NCBI RefSeq assembly: GCF_900106595.1
Contig: NZ_FNNC01000006.1
Span: forward strand, 186,001 to 250,000
Origin: Marinococcus luteus
GTDB taxonomy: Bacteria; Bacillota; Bacilli; Bacillales; Marinococcaceae
Length of the DNA: 64,000 nt
Direction: 5' to 3'
Part shown: positions 16,781 to 25,897 of the stretch, piece by piece
How the letters are laid out: each line of letters opens with the position of its first letter
How positions within the stretch are numbered: position 1 is the first letter of the stretch
Position numbers and translations under genes: made by a program
Notes under the pieces: model-generated
The model's input: the letters and a program-made list of their open reading frames with translations, nothing else
Told to the model about the DNA's origin: nothing
The model's database searches: none

Positions 16781-18232
16781 TTAAACTTCTACTTTACGAA
16801 TACGCCCATAAAGATAGGTTAATACAATCGGGAGGATAATGACAATCAGCATTCCGATAAAGAACGCTCCCCAGTCCGGTGGACGAATGGAAAAGATTCC
16901 GGGAATACCGCCGACGCCGACAGCAAAGGCCAGTACGTTATTAATACTGATAAACGTTGCTGCAATGGCAGAGCTGATAAGCGCACAGAAGAATGGGAAC
17001 CGGTACTGCAGATTGACCCCGAATAATGCGGGCTCGGTAACGCCAAGATACGCCGAGAGGCCGGCGGAACCTGCGAGCCCCCGCATGTTCTGATCTCTCC
17101 AGGCTAAAATCATCATACCAACAGCAGCAGAGCCCTGGGCAATGTTGGAAAGAGCGAGAATCGGCCATAAAAAGGTTCCATCAGTTGAAGCTGTAAGCTG
17201 CAGGTCCACCGCAAGGAATGTATGGTGAAGCCCGGTAATAACGAGCGGAGCATAAAGCAGGCCATAAAGCAGACCGCCAAGCCATGCGTATTGGTCAAAG
17301 GTCCACAGGAAGAAGTCGGTAATCGCGTTCCCGAGACCGAAGGTAACCGGTCCGATAATAATAAAGGTGAAAAATCCGGTAACAAGTAAAGCAATCGGTG
17401 CAACCAGCAGGACCTGGATAGAATCCGGGATCCGCTTCCGGAGGAAAATTTCAATTTGTGCTAAAACATAGGAAGCTACAAGCACTGGAAGCACTTGGCC
17501 CTGATAGCCGACCTGCTCAACGTTCCAGCCAAATAAATCCCAGGTTGGCACTTCGTTGTTTGCACTTGCATCGCCATAAGCATACGCGCTTAAAAGCTCC
17601 GGGTGAACGAAAATTAACCCGAGCACAATACCGAGCAGGGGACTGCCGCCAAACCGCCTGACTGCCGACCAACCTATGAGAACAGGCAGAAAGTTAAATG
17701 AAGCGTTTGCAATGATGAAAATAATTTCAGAAAAACTGGTCCACTGGGGATATACTTCGATTACAGCTTCGTCGAAAAATATGCCGGGACCGGTTAACAG
17801 GTTGTTTAACCCAAGCAGCAGCCCTGCGGTGATAATGGCAGGAAGAATCGGAATGAAAATGTCGGCGAGCAGGCGGATAAACCGTTGAAATCCATTCTGT
17901 TTTTTACCGGATTTCTGCGTTTCACTGGCATCGCTTTCAGAATCTTCGTCACCTGCACGGCCGCCGCTTTCCTCGGAACGGCCTGTGACACTCATCAACT
18001 CTTTATAAACTTTGTCTACAGTGCCCTGACCGATAACTACCTGGTACTGGCCGCCGGAAGAAAAAGCTCCCCGCACAAGATCCAGGTTGGTAAGCTTTTC
18101 TTTATCTACCTTTTCTTCGTCGTACAAAACAAATCTCAGCCTTGTCACGCAGTGGGTGACTGTTTCTATGTTTTCGTTGCCTCCCACGGCTTCTACAATC
18201 GTCTCCACGGCTTCCTTTGTGATTTTTGCCAT
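16781..18232 (-). CDS. treP: PTS trehalose-specific EIIBC component
   Basis: A 483-residue phosphotransferase permease. The EIIB domain (residues 1-85) carries the phosphorylated Cys28 in VTHCVTRLRF; a Ser/Asp/Glu/Lys-rich linker spans about 88-115; the EIIC membrane domain follows with TGLHHTFLAVDLQL and LGVTEPALFGVN. There is no EIIA domain, so phosphate must come from another EIIA such as the glucose type. It imports trehalose as trehalose-6-phosphate for treA. The start follows AGGAGG closely. First gene of the operon, behind a TreR- and CcpA-controlled promoter. Confidence 0.94.
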   Translation of the reverse strand: MAKITKEAVETIVEAVGGNENIETVTHCVTRLRFVLYDEEKVDKEKLTNLDLVRGAFSSGGQYQVVIGQGTVDKVYKELMSVTGRSEESGGRAGDEDSESDASETQKSGKKQNGFQRFIRLLADIFIPILPAIITAGLLLGLNNLLTGPGIFFDEAVIEVYPQWTSFSEIIFIIANASFNFLPVLIGWSAVRRFGGSPLLGIVLGLIFVHPELLSAYAYGDASANNEVPTWDLFGWNVEQVGYQGQVLPVLVASYVLAQIEIFLRKRIPDSIQVLLVAPIALLVTGFFTFIIIGPVTFGLGNAITDFFLWTFDQYAWLGGLLYGLLYAPLVITGLHHTFLAVDLQLTASTDGTFLWPILALSNIAQGSAAVGMMILAWRDQNMRGLAGSAGLSAYLGVTEPALFGVNLQYRFPFFCALISSAIAATFISINNVLAFAVGVGGIPGIFSIRPPDWGAFFIGMLIVIILPIVLTYLYGRIRKVEV

Positions 18233-18258
18233 TTTGGTTCCTCCTTAAATGAATGCAT

Positions 18259-18273
18259 TTGAAAACGATACCA
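18259..18273 (-). promoter_or_regulatory. cre site (CcpA) in the treP leader
   Basis: TTGAAAACGATACCA fits the CcpA consensus WTGNAANCGNWNNCW at every position. It lies downstream of the -10 hexamer, between the predicted start point and treP, a location typical of roadblock-type carbon catabolite repression. Confidence 0.8.
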
Positions 18274-18285
18274 ATTTATAAATTC

Positions 18286-18314
18286 ACTTTAACTTGTATA
18301 TACAAATTAGTCAA
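18286..18314 (-). promoter_or_regulatory. treP promoter
   Basis: On the minus strand TTGACT (18314-18309) and TAAAGT (18291-18286) are separated by exactly 17 bases, and the spacer is filled by the TreR palindrome. Confidence 0.75.
18294..18305. promoter_or_regulatory. TreR operator
   Basis: TTGTATATACAA is a perfect 12-bp palindrome matching the core of known TreR operators in Bacillus. It sits between the -35 and -10 hexamers of treP, so repressor and RNA polymerase would compete directly. Confidence 0.85.
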
Positions 18315-18396
18315 TATAATTATCAATGGGAAAAAGGTTTTTATTAAACGAAAAATAGGAATACTAATACAAAAACCTTTAATGGAGCGTGAAAGC

Positions 18397-19323
18397 ATGG
18401 AGCAGCTGATAACACTTGATCAAACAGAAACGTTGTACGGAACGCTCACCGTGCCTGAGAACGGGCATGAAAAAGCCCCTGGTGTGCTGATAATTGGGGG
18501 GAGCGGCCCTATAGACCGCGATGGCAATGCCCCGGGGATGAAATTAAACATTTATAATCAACTTGCCGCCTGGCTTGAAAAACAGGGTATAGCGGCGCTG
18601 CGTTATGATAAGAGAGGCACAGGGAGCAGTGAAGGGGATTTTCGTGAAACGGGGCTGCAGGATTTAATCGAAGATGGTGCTGCTGCGGTGCGTCTTTTGA
18701 AAATGATCCCTGAAATTGACGAAGAGAGAATTTTCATTCTCGGTCACAGCGAAGGTGGGTCGATTGCTCCCAAGGTGGCTGAAAAAGAAAAGGTACAGGG
18801 GGTTATGGCACTCGCATCGTCGCCTAAGCCGCTGTTTGATATTTTACTCGAGCAGGGAGAATCGGTGGAAAGGGAAATAAGTGAGGGGAAAGGGATCTTT
18901 TACCGCGCATTGAAGACGGGAAAAGTAAACAAGCGGATGATCAAAAAGCAGCATAAAGTGCTCAAGGAGCTGCTTGATGAAGAAGCATCAAAAAAATATA
19001 AAAATGTGAATGTGAAATGGTTTCAGGAGCACGCTGACTATGACCCCCGGGAAGCTTTTCACCGTCTGCGTATTCCTGTGATCGCCGTAAATGGCGGCAA
19101 AGATGCCCAGGTGAAGGCAGAAGACGTCAGTGCGATTGCCCAGCAGACGAGCGGTCCGGTGGAGGCTTATGTAGTCGAAGAGATGAATCATATTCTCAGA
19201 CACCAGCCGGAAGAGTTTTCGATCATGAAAACGAAGCGCAGGTACTTAAAGCAGCAGAACGACAACCTGTCCCACGAACTGCTGGACCACCTGCACCCGT
19301 GGCTGCAAAAACAGATACAGTAG
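18397..19323 (+). CDS. Alpha/beta hydrolase (serine hydrolase)
   Basis: A 308-residue alpha/beta hydrolase. GGSGPIDRDGN (oxyanion region, about residue 40), the nucleophile elbow GHSEGGS (about 124-130) and a C-terminal His in EEMNHILR form the expected triad, with Asp in NGGKDAQV. It resembles S9-like acyl hydrolases or thioesterases with a helical cap between residues 150 and 220. Substrate unknown. The ATG at 18397 stands nine bases after GGAG; an upstream in-frame ATG at 18253 runs through the treP control region and is rejected. It is divergent from treP and ends at a strong terminator. Confidence 0.82.
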   Translation: MEQLITLDQTETLYGTLTVPENGHEKAPGVLIIGGSGPIDRDGNAPGMKLNIYNQLAAWLEKQGIAALRYDKRGTGSSEGDFRETGLQDLIEDGAAAVRLLKMIPEIDEERIFILGHSEGGSIAPKVAEKEKVQGVMALASSPKPLFDILLEQGESVEREISEGKGIFYRALKTGKVNKRMIKKQHKVLKELLDEEASKKYKNVNVKWFQEHADYDPREAFHRLRIPVIAVNGGKDAQVKAEDVSAIAQQTSGPVEAYVVEEMNHILRHQPEEFSIMKTKRRYLKQQNDNLSHELLDHLHPWLQKQIQ

Positions 19324-19353
19324 TAAACGCTGGAAAATCAACAAGCGGATATA

Positions 19354-19392
19354 AAAAATCGTCCCCAGGTTTTAGGCCTGGGGACGATTTTT
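19354..19392. terminator. Strong bidirectional intrinsic terminator
   Basis: A 16-bp perfect stem (AAAAATCGTCCCCAGG with its complement ending in TTTTT) between the converging hydrolase and mreBH genes. Confidence 0.9.
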
Positions 19393-19398
19393 TGTTTA

Positions 19399-20403
19399 TT
19401 ACATGGAAGCTTTCTGCAGACTGTTGATCATTTCCAACGATTTACCAGTACCTATCGCGACAGCTTCCAGAGGGGACGATGCAAGGTGAACCGGTACGAC
19501 AATCTGGCGGCTCAGCCACTCCTGAAGGTCGTTCAGGAGTGCCCCCCCGCCGGTAAGCACAATTCCCTGATCGACGATGTCGCCGCTCAGTTCAGGCGGA
19601 CACTGCTCGAGAGTAACGCGAATGGTTTCGAGAATCTGCTCGAGGGTTTCCGTGATAGCCCGGTGAATTTCCGGTGACTCCAGGGTAATGGTTTTCGGCA
19701 GCCCGTTCACAAGGTCTCTGCCCCGGATTTCCATCGTACGGACTTCACCGTCCGGAATAGCGGAGCCGATCTCCATTTTGATATTTTCAGCGGTCCGTTC
19801 GCCGATCAGCATGTTGTATTCTTTGCGGACATGCTGGGTAATGCTCTCATCCAGATGGTCTCCGCCGCGGCGGATCGCCCGTGAAGAAACAATGCCGCCG
19901 TAAGAAATAATGCCAACCTCTGTCGTACCCCCGCCAATATCGACTATTACGTTCGCTTTAGGTTCATCTACAGGCAGCTCTGCACCGAGCGCTGCTGCAA
20001 TCGGTTCTTCGATTAAGGAAACAGATTTAGCTCCACAGCCAAGCACTGCGTCCCGGATGGCCCGGCGTTCTACGGAGGTGGAATCACACGGCGTACATAC
20101 TACGACCTTCGGCTTGCGGAGAGTAAAGCCTGCTTCCTTTTGGATTTTTTTAATGATATGTGAAAGCATGGCAGATGTAATATCATAATCTGCAATAACG
20201 CCTTCTTTCATCGGACGGGTCGCAATGATATTGGCCGGAGTTTTTCCGACCATTTCTTTTGCTTCTGTACCTACAGCGTAGACCTCTTTTGTGTCGATAT
20301 GAAGTGCTACAACTGAAGGCTCGTTAAGAATAATGCCTTTTTCTTTCGTGTAAACGAGAATATTCGCGGTTCCTAAATCAATACCAATTTCTGTTAATGC
20401 CAT
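19399..20403 (-). CDS. mreBH: Rod-shape-determining actin homologue MreBH
   Basis: A 334-residue MreB-family protein. The phosphate-1 motif [11 protein letters not shown] (about 8-18), phosphate-2 [12 protein letters not shown] (about 158-169) and adenosine loop [10 protein letters not shown] (about 287) are intact. Sequence runs such as [16 protein letters not shown] and [19 protein letters not shown] match B. subtilis MreBH closely, and the solitary location away from mreCD also favours MreBH over MreB or Mbl. It forms membrane-attached filaments that guide cell-wall hydrolase and synthase placement. In B. subtilis mreBH is under SigI; an ACCCCC element lies upstream here. Confidence 0.85.
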   Translation of the reverse strand: MALTEIGIDLGTANILVYTKEKGIILNEPSVVALHIDTKEVYAVGTEAKEMVGKTPANIIATRPMKEGVIADYDITSAMLSHIIKKIQKEAGFTLRKPKVVVCTPCDSTSVERRAIRDAVLGCGAKSVSLIEEPIAAALGAELPVDEPKANVIVDIGGGTTEVGIISYGGIVSSRAIRRGGDHLDESITQHVRKEYNMLIGERTAENIKMEIGSAIPDGEVRTMEIRGRDLVNGLPKTITLESPEIHRAITETLEQILETIRVTLEQCPPELSGDIVDQGIVLTGGGALLNDLQEWLSRQIVVPVHLASSPLEAVAIGTGKSLEMINSLQKASM

Positions 20404-20459
20404 TTTGTTTACTCACCTTTTCCGGGTTATTAGTCTCTAGTATTTAATTGTAGAGGAAT

Positions 20460-20465
20460 GGGGGT
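20460..20465 (-). promoter_or_regulatory. ACCCCC element upstream of mreBH (possible SigI -35)
   Basis: The minus strand reads TACCCCCA about 60 bases before the mreBH start. SigI promoters in B. subtilis carry a C-rich -35 of this kind and a CGAA -10. I do not see CGAA at the right distance, so this is weak; TACAAT further downstream could serve SigA. Confidence 0.25.
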
Positions 20466-20489
20466 ACTTAAATAAGGGTCTAAGGTCAC

Positions 20490-20518
20490 GTAAAAAATGA
20501 GTAATTTCCCATTTTTAC
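20490..20518. repeat. AT-rich inverted repeat between lplJ and mreBH
   Basis: GTAAAAAATG (20490-20499) and CATTTTTAC (20510-20518) pair with one bulged A. It is placed where a terminator of lplJ would be, but the stem is weak. Confidence 0.35.
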
Positions 20519-20535
20519 GAAAAAATTCAGCTTAA

Positions 20536-21531
20536 TTAATAAATTAAGTCCACTACTTCCTCAATGGAAATAGCTCCAAAATACGTATACAGATCAAACT
20601 GCGATAATGTTTCATAAATGGCATCGCGTTCATACTTCGTACCCTGAAGTGCTTCCTGGAGATCCTCTACGTTTCCGGTACCAAAAAAATCACCGTATAT
20701 TTTCGTTTCCTGAATCACGCCTTTTTTGACGTTGAAGCGGATGTCGAGCATGCCGGCATCGAATTTTTTGTTGCGGTGAATATCAAAAGCCGGGGATTTG
20801 CCGTAGTTCCAGTCCCAGTTGCTGTAACGCTCATTAGATATTTTATGGATTTCCTTCCAGTCCCCGTCGGTAAGGCGGTACTGCTCGATGGCTTCGTCGC
20901 TTCCAAAAATATACCGTAGAATGAGCTGTTTGAAGGCTTCTACAGACAGCGGCTCATCCAAAAACTCATTGATATTTCCTACACGGCTCCGAATGGATTT
21001 GATCCCTTTCGAGCGTATTTTTTCGTCTTTTACATTCAGCGCAGCTACGACGTTTTCAATTTCCGAATCAAGCATCAGGGTACCGTGGCTGAACATTCTC
21101 CCTTTCGTGGCAAACTGGGCATTACCGGAAATTTTTTTTCCATTCGCCTGTAAATCATTGCGCCCCGACATTTCGGCCGGAACCCCGATGTTATTCAACG
21201 CATCAACGATCGGCTGAGTGAATTTTTGGAAATTTTGAAAGCTGTTTCCGTCGTCTTTAGTTAAAAAGCTGAAATTCAAATTGCCTAAATCATGATAGAC
21301 TGCCCCGCCGCCGGAAAGACGTCGTACCACCTGAATGTTGTGCTTCTCCACGTAATCGGTGTTGATTTCTTCAATTGTATTTTGATTTTTCCCAATAATA
21401 ATGGAAGGGTTATTCACATAAAAAAGCAAATACATTTCGTCTTTGTCGAGATCCATGTTTTTTAAAGCAAATTCTTCGATGGCTAAATTGAGTCTCGGGT
21501 CATTTATGCCTTCATTATCAATAAATTTCAT
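20536..21531 (-). CDS. lplJ: Lipoate-protein ligase
   Basis: A 331-residue ligase that activates free lipoate with ATP and attaches it to lipoyl domains of 2-oxoacid dehydrogenases or GcvH. Motifs RRLSGGGAVYHDLGNLNFSF (residues about 70-89), KISGNAQ and HGTLM match LplJ/LplA, and the C-terminal accessory domain (about 245-331) is present. Alignment by eye to B. subtilis LplJ is close over the whole length. The start codon follows GGAGG. Transcribed alone toward mreBH. Confidence 0.92.
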   Translation of the reverse strand: MKFIDNEGINDPRLNLAIEEFALKNMDLDKDEMYLLFYVNNPSIIIGKNQNTIEEINTDYVEKHNIQVVRRLSGGGAVYHDLGNLNFSFLTKDDGNSFQNFQKFTQPIVDALNNIGVPAEMSGRNDLQANGKKISGNAQFATKGRMFSHGTLMLDSEIENVVAALNVKDEKIRSKGIKSIRSRVGNINEFLDEPLSVEAFKQLILRYIFGSDEAIEQYRLTDGDWKEIHKISNERYSNWDWNYGKSPAFDIHRNKKFDAGMLDIRFNVKKGVIQETKIYGDFFGTGNVEDLQEALQGTKYERDAIYETLSQFDLYTYFGAISIEEVVDLIY

Positions 21532-21693
21532 CCGTAACCTCCTAAAAATTGTGCGCTGAACCGATGTTGTTTTTTAAAGAAAGATCCTTTTATATTATGC
21601 CATAAATACTGATATGAAAGCTAATGCTAACAAGAAAAAGTATGCCGTAGAGAATCGCCCCGGGAATAATCCCTAGTTAAACGATTTGTATTG

Positions 21694-21722
21694 TTGACTT
21701 TGCAAAACGCAACCACTAAAAT
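21694..21722 (+). promoter_or_regulatory. SigA-type promoter of the cysH operon
   Basis: TTGACT (21694-21699) and TAAAAT (21717-21722) with a 17-base spacer, giving a leader of about 105 bases before cysH. I looked for an S-box (SAM riboswitch) or T-box in the leader and see neither. The 160 bases upstream of this promoter, back to the lplJ start, hold nothing I can name. Confidence 0.65.
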
Positions 21723-21836
21723 GTAGTGTAAGTTAATAAACCTGATAAATTTACTGAGGATTACAAGGACTTTAAAATAAGATTTTCATTTTTTATAGAA
21801 ACAGGTACAATATTAAAGTGAAAGGGATGGAAGCGC

Positions 21837-22544
21837 ATGATAGTATACGATTCCCTGCAGACAAATGAATTGGAGCAAGTGAATAACGAAGTGCTGGAAG
21901 GAAAAAGTGCGCTTGAAGTTATCCGTTGGGCCTACAGCGAATATGGCGATGATTTAGTGTATGCATGCAGTTTCGGAGCTGAAGGAATTGTATTGATTGA
22001 TTTAATCAGCCAGGTGAAACCAGATGCAACCATCGCTTTTCTCGACACCCAGTTTCATTTTAAAGAAACGTATGATGTAATTGACGCAGTTCGTGATAAG
22101 TATCCGGAGTTAAACATTAAAATGGTGAAACCGGAACTTTCGCCTAAACAACAGGCGGCCCAGGAAGGCGAAAGACTCTGGGAAACAGATCCGGACCGCT
22201 GCTGCAGCATTCGGAAGCTGCAGCCCCTCGAAAACGAATTGAGCCAGTACGGCGCCTGGATGTCCGGCCTGCGCAGATCGCAGTCACTTACCCGCCGCAA
22301 TACGCAGTTTGTGAACGAAGATAACCGGTTTGAATCGATTAAAATCTGCCCTCTGATCCACTGGACGTGGGACGATATCTGGGCCTATATTGAAGACAAC
22401 GATCTTCCTTACAATGACCTGCACGAGCAGAATTATCCAAGTATCGGCTGTGTACAGTGCACCGCGAAAGTGCTCGAAGGCGAAGACCTGCGCAGCGGCC
22501 GGTGGACAGGAAGCGGAAAAACAGAATGCGGCCTGCACCGCTGA
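21837..22544 (+). CDS. cysH: Adenylyl-sulfate reductase (thioredoxin-dependent)
   Basis: A 235-residue PAPS/APS reductase-family enzyme that reduces activated sulfate to sulfite. The Cys-Cys pair (122-123, DRCCSIRK) with CVQC (205-208) are the [4Fe-4S] ligands that mark the APS-using bacterial type, and the catalytic Cys231 lies in ECGLH at the C-terminus. The PP-loop region SFGAEG is near residue 45. It leads an operon with sat and cysC. Since cysC is present too, PAPS could also be made; B. subtilis CysH accepts both. Confidence 0.93.
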   Translation: MIVYDSLQTNELEQVNNEVLEGKSALEVIRWAYSEYGDDLVYACSFGAEGIVLIDLISQVKPDATIAFLDTQFHFKETYDVIDAVRDKYPELNIKMVKPELSPKQQAAQEGERLWETDPDRCCSIRKLQPLENELSQYGAWMSGLRRSQSLTRRNTQFVNEDNRFESIKICPLIHWTWDDIWAYIEDNDLPYNDLHEQNYPSIGCVQCTAKVLEGEDLRSGRWTGSGKTECGLHR

Positions 22545-22573
22545 TGAATTAAGACGAAGAAGGGACGATGATC

Positions 22574-23722
22574 ATGGCTTTAAGTACTCCACACGGTGGA
22601 AAATTAGTAAATCGTAAGGACTTGAACAAAGACGTTTCATCCATTCAAAAACAAATTGAGCTTGATGAGGTCGCTTTATCCGACCTTGAGCTGCTTTCAA
22701 ACGGCGCATTCAGTCCGCTCGAAGGCTTCATGAGCGAAGAGGACTACAACTCGGTGGTTTCTTCGATGCGCCTTGCAGATGGCACGGTCTGGAGTATTCC
22801 TATTACCCTGCCGGTCACGAAGGAAAAAGCGGAGGAATTGAAAGCGGGAGAAGAAGCCCGCCTTGTTTTTGACGGAGAAACGTACGGTACGATTGAACTT
22901 GAAGGATTCTATGCTCCGGATAAGAAGCGGGAAGCAAAAGAAGTATACCGCACCGAAGAAGAAGCCCACCCCGGCGTAAAGAAAATGTACGACCGTCCGG
23001 ACACGTATGTTTCCGGTAAAATTACGCTTGTAAAAGAAATCGGCCATGAACAGTTTGAAAACTATTATCTGGACCCGGAAGAAACGCGCAGCGCGTTTGA
23101 AAGCCGCGGCTGGAATACCGTGGTTGGCTTCCAGACGAGAAACCCAGTCCACCGGGCGCATGAATATATTCAAAAAGCAGCGCTTGAAACCGTGGACGGC
23201 CTGTTTTTAAACCCGCTTGTCGGGGCAACAAAATCAGATGATATTCCTGCCGATGTGCGTATGGAAAGCTATGAGACCATTCTCGACGAATACTATCCTG
23301 AAAACCGGACGTTTTTAGCCGTATTTCCTGCTGCTATGCGCTACGCGGGACCGCGGGAAGCAATATTTCATGCAATGGTACGGAAAAATTACGGCTGCAC
23401 CCACTTTATTGTCGGCCGTGACCATGCTGGTGTCGGTGACTATTATGGCACGTATGACGCCCAGGAAATTTTCTCCGAGTTTACGTTTGAAGAACTTGGC
23501 ATTCAGCTGCGCTTCTTTGAGCATTCCTTCTACTGCCTGAAATGTGAAAACATGGCGACGGCAAAAACGTGCCCGCACGACAAAGCTGACCATGTCATTC
23601 TTTCCGGTACGAAAGTGCGCGCCATGCTGACTAATGGCGAAATGCCTCCAAAAGAGTTCAGCCGTCCGGAGGTCGTGGAAGTATTGATCCGCGGCATGCA
23701 GCGCCAGACTTCCAATTCATAA
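22574..23722 (+). CDS. sat: Sulfate adenylyltransferase (ATP sulfurylase)
   Basis: A 382-residue homo-oligomeric ATP sulfurylase that makes APS from ATP and sulfate. [12 protein letters not shown] (about 190) holds the HxGH-like nucleotide motif, and [12 protein letters not shown] plus the late cysteine-containing [17 protein letters not shown] segment are typical of the Bacillus form. Two ATGs are possible, 22568 and 22574; the second begins [14 protein letters not shown] as in relatives and is about 11 bases from AAGGGA. Second gene of the sulfate activation operon. Confidence 0.94.
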   Translation: MALSTPHGGKLVNRKDLNKDVSSIQKQIELDEVALSDLELLSNGAFSPLEGFMSEEDYNSVVSSMRLADGTVWSIPITLPVTKEKAEELKAGEEARLVFDGETYGTIELEGFYAPDKKREAKEVYRTEEEAHPGVKKMYDRPDTYVSGKITLVKEIGHEQFENYYLDPEETRSAFESRGWNTVVGFQTRNPVHRAHEYIQKAALETVDGLFLNPLVGATKSDDIPADVRMESYETILDEYYPENRTFLAVFPAAMRYAGPREAIFHAMVRKNYGCTHFIVGRDHAGVGDYYGTYDAQEIFSEFTFEELGIQLRFFEHSFYCLKCENMATAKTCPHDKADHVILSGTKVRAMLTNGEMPPKEFSRPEVVEVLIRGMQRQTSNS

Positions 23723-23739
23723 ACGACAGGAGGAAAACG

Positions 23740-24351
23740 ATGGGGTCTAAATCCACAGATATCGTCTGGCACGACGCCTCGGTATCCAAAGAAGAACGTC
23801 AGGAAAAAAATAAGCACCAAAGCTTTGTGCTCTGGTTTACCGGTCTTTCCGGCTCAGGTAAATCCACGCTTGCTAACGCCGTTTCCCGGAAGCTTTTTGA
23901 ACGGGGAAGCCATACTTACGTGCTCGACGGAGATAACGTACGCCACGGCCTGAACAAGGACCTTGGCTTTTCTCCGGAGGACCGGACTGAAAATATCCGC
24001 CGCATCGGAGAAGTGGCAAAGCTGTTCGTTGACAGCGGCCAGATCGTCAGTACTGCTTTTATTTCCCCGTACCGGGAGGACCGCCATCAGGTGCGTGAAC
24101 TGCTCTCGGATGGAGAATTTATCGAAGTATATGTAGAGGCGAGCCTCGAAGCTTGTGAAGAACGGGACCCGAAGGGCTTGTATAAAAAAGCTCGGTCCGG
24201 AGAAATTCCTTCCTTTACCGGAATCAACGCTCCCTATGAAGAGCCGGAAAACCCGGAGCTTACGGTAAATACCGAACAAAAATCCATTGAAGAATCTGCC
24301 CAGGAAGTGGTGGACGTTTTAGTGAACTGGAATTACATCGAAGAACAATAA
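23740..24351 (+). CDS. cysC: Adenylyl-sulfate kinase
   Basis: A 203-residue APS kinase forming PAPS. Walker A is GLSGSGKST (about residue 35), followed by [17 protein letters not shown] and the [13 protein letters not shown] stretch of the family, then FISPYREDR and the lid segment [10 protein letters not shown]. It follows sat by 17 bases with AGGAGG before the ATG. A terminator-like hairpin directly after it separates the activation genes from the siroheme genes. Confidence 0.94.
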   Translation: MGSKSTDIVWHDASVSKEERQEKNKHQSFVLWFTGLSGSGKSTLANAVSRKLFERGSHTYVLDGDNVRHGLNKDLGFSPEDRTENIRRIGEVAKLFVDSGQIVSTAFISPYREDRHQVRELLSDGEFIEVYVEASLEACEERDPKGLYKKARSGEIPSFTGINAPYEEPENPELTVNTEQKSIEESAQEVVDVLVNWNYIEEQ

Positions 24352-24365
24352 AGAAGGATACGTAG

Positions 24366-24397
24366 AGGACGCGGGCTGTTAAGCCGTGTCCTTTTTT
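24366..24397 (+). terminator. Internal terminator between cysC and the siroheme genes
   Basis: AGGAC (24366-24370) pairs with GTCCT (24388-24392), extended inward by CGGGCT and AGCC with one mismatch, then six T. No obvious promoter is seen before the next gene 30 bases on, so partial read-through is likely. Confidence 0.6.
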
Positions 24398-24427
24398 ACC
24401 ATTTGATAAAGAGAAAGGAGGGGTTGG

Positions 24428-25885
24428 GTGGCAGGTGGAAAAGTGTATTTAGTAGGAGCAGGGCCCGGAAATGAAGGTCTGCTGACTGTGCGCGGGGCAG
24501 AATGTATCCGGCAGGCGGACGTCATCTTTTATGACAGGCTGGTCAACCCGCTTCTTCTGGAACAGGCCCCGATTGAAGCGGAACGTATATACTGTGGAAA
24601 ACTGCCGCAGAAGCATATTTTGCGGCAGGAAGTGATTCAGAAAATGATGGTGGAAAAAAGCCGTGAGGGAAAACGGGTGGTGCGCCTTAAAGGAGGCGAT
24701 CCCGGCGTATTTGGAAGAGTCGGGGAAGAAGCAGCCGTAATGGAGGAAAACGATATCGAGTACGAAATCGTTCCCGGCATCACCTCAGGTATAGCTGCTC
24801 CGCTTTATGCCGGAGTACCTGTGACTCACCGCGATTATTCGGGAAGCTTTGCAGCGATTACGGCCCACACAAAGAAGGAAACAGGAGAGCCGGATCTGGA
24901 CTGGGAGCCGCTTGCCAAAAGCATTGATACGGTCGCTTTTTATATGGGGGTCAAAAACCTGCCTTTTATTACGAAGCGGCTCATAGAAGCGGGAAAACCT
25001 AAGGATACGGCCGTGATGGTAGTCGAGTGGGGCACATATTCCAAGCAGCGGACAGTGAAGGGCACACTGGCAGATATCAATGATATTGTGCAGAAGCATG
25101 CGATTGAAAATCCATCGATCACGCTGGTCGGCAACGTCGTTAAGGCTGGGCCGGTCTCGACCTGGTTTGAAGAGCTTCCGTTGTTTGGCCGCTACATATG
25201 GCATGTGCGGACAACAGCGGGTGCAGGCAGATGGAGCAGCGAATGGAAAAGCCAGGGGGCGGAGGTGTATGAAGGGCCGGTATGGGAAGAAACACTGCCG
25301 GAGCTTACACACTTACAAAAGGATCTTCCCTATGATGAAATTGTATTTGAAACAGCCAGCGACGTTGAAGCATTTATGGCTCAGCTGAAGAACTGGCGTC
25401 TGGACCTGAGACAGGTGAACTGCCTTCTTACAGCTGCAACCCGGCGGGCAGAAGAAAAATGGAAGGACTACGGGATACTTCCCGGATTTCGTTCCAAAGA
25501 GCAGTGGAAGTATACAGAAGGCGTTCATTTTATCGGAAGTGAGGCATGGATAGAAGAAATCGGTCACCAGGGCAGCAGTGACATAGGGCATGTGTTAGAG
25601 AGCGCCGCGTCTTCAGATCATACACTTGAGCGGCTGCTGGTGGATGACTCCATTAATACAGTGATTTTCCCGTGTAGAAAAGCTGTCACAACAGCGGTAG
25701 AAAAAATCAACGCCCTGTATAATGGAGATGCTGCACAGTGGTGGTCACAAAAAACGGTTGTGTGCATTGGGGAACGCACGAAAGAACAGGCTGAAAAATA
25801 CGGAATTCATGTAGATATGGCAGCAGGGGCTTCAGAGCAGGCGGTGACCGCCTCTATTCAAAAATGCTTCAGCCCTATTCTTTAA
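24428..25885 (+). CDS. Fused uroporphyrinogen-III C-methyltransferase and uroporphyrinogen-III synthase
   Basis: A 485-residue two-domain protein. Residues 1-245 are a SUMT (SirA/CobA) domain with VYLVGAGPGNEGLLTVRG, the SAM-binding GGDPGVFGR and PGITSG; it methylates uroporphyrinogen III to precorrin-2. Residues about 255-485 fit a HemD-type synthase by size and pattern (VFETASDVEAF, ICIGERT..A), although HemD is poorly conserved and this half is less certain. In B. subtilis SirA is a single SUMT domain. The GTG start follows GGAGGGG. It is followed by sirB and sirC, completing siroheme synthesis for sulfite or nitrite reductase. Confidence 0.82.
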   Translation: MAGGKVYLVGAGPGNEGLLTVRGAECIRQADVIFYDRLVNPLLLEQAPIEAERIYCGKLPQKHILRQEVIQKMMVEKSREGKRVVRLKGGDPGVFGRVGEEAAVMEENDIEYEIVPGITSGIAAPLYAGVPVTHRDYSGSFAAITAHTKKETGEPDLDWEPLAKSIDTVAFYMGVKNLPFITKRLIEAGKPKDTAVMVVEWGTYSKQRTVKGTLADINDIVQKHAIENPSITLVGNVVKAGPVSTWFEELPLFGRYIWHVRTTAGAGRWSSEWKSQGAEVYEGPVWEETLPELTHLQKDLPYDEIVFETASDVEAFMAQLKNWRLDLRQVNCLLTAATRRAEEKWKDYGILPGFRSKEQWKYTEGVHFIGSEAWIEEIGHQGSSDIGHVLESAASSDHTLERLLVDDSINTVIFPCRKAVTTAVEKINALYNGDAAQWWSQKTVVCIGERTKEQAEKYGIHVDMAAGASEQAVTASIQKCFSPIL

Positions 25886-25897
25886 GGAGGAATCATT

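Noticed and set aside
18312-18326. Possible Fur box (minus-strand TGATAATTATATTGA) upstream of treP
   Set aside because: Only 12 of 15 matches in a very AT-rich stretch next to trehalose genes; the right half-site fails and the neighbours are not iron related.
21723-21836. Possible S-box or other riboswitch in the cysH leader
   Set aside because: No conserved S-box helices or kink-turn sequence, no terminator/antiterminator pair; nothing beyond an AT-rich leader.
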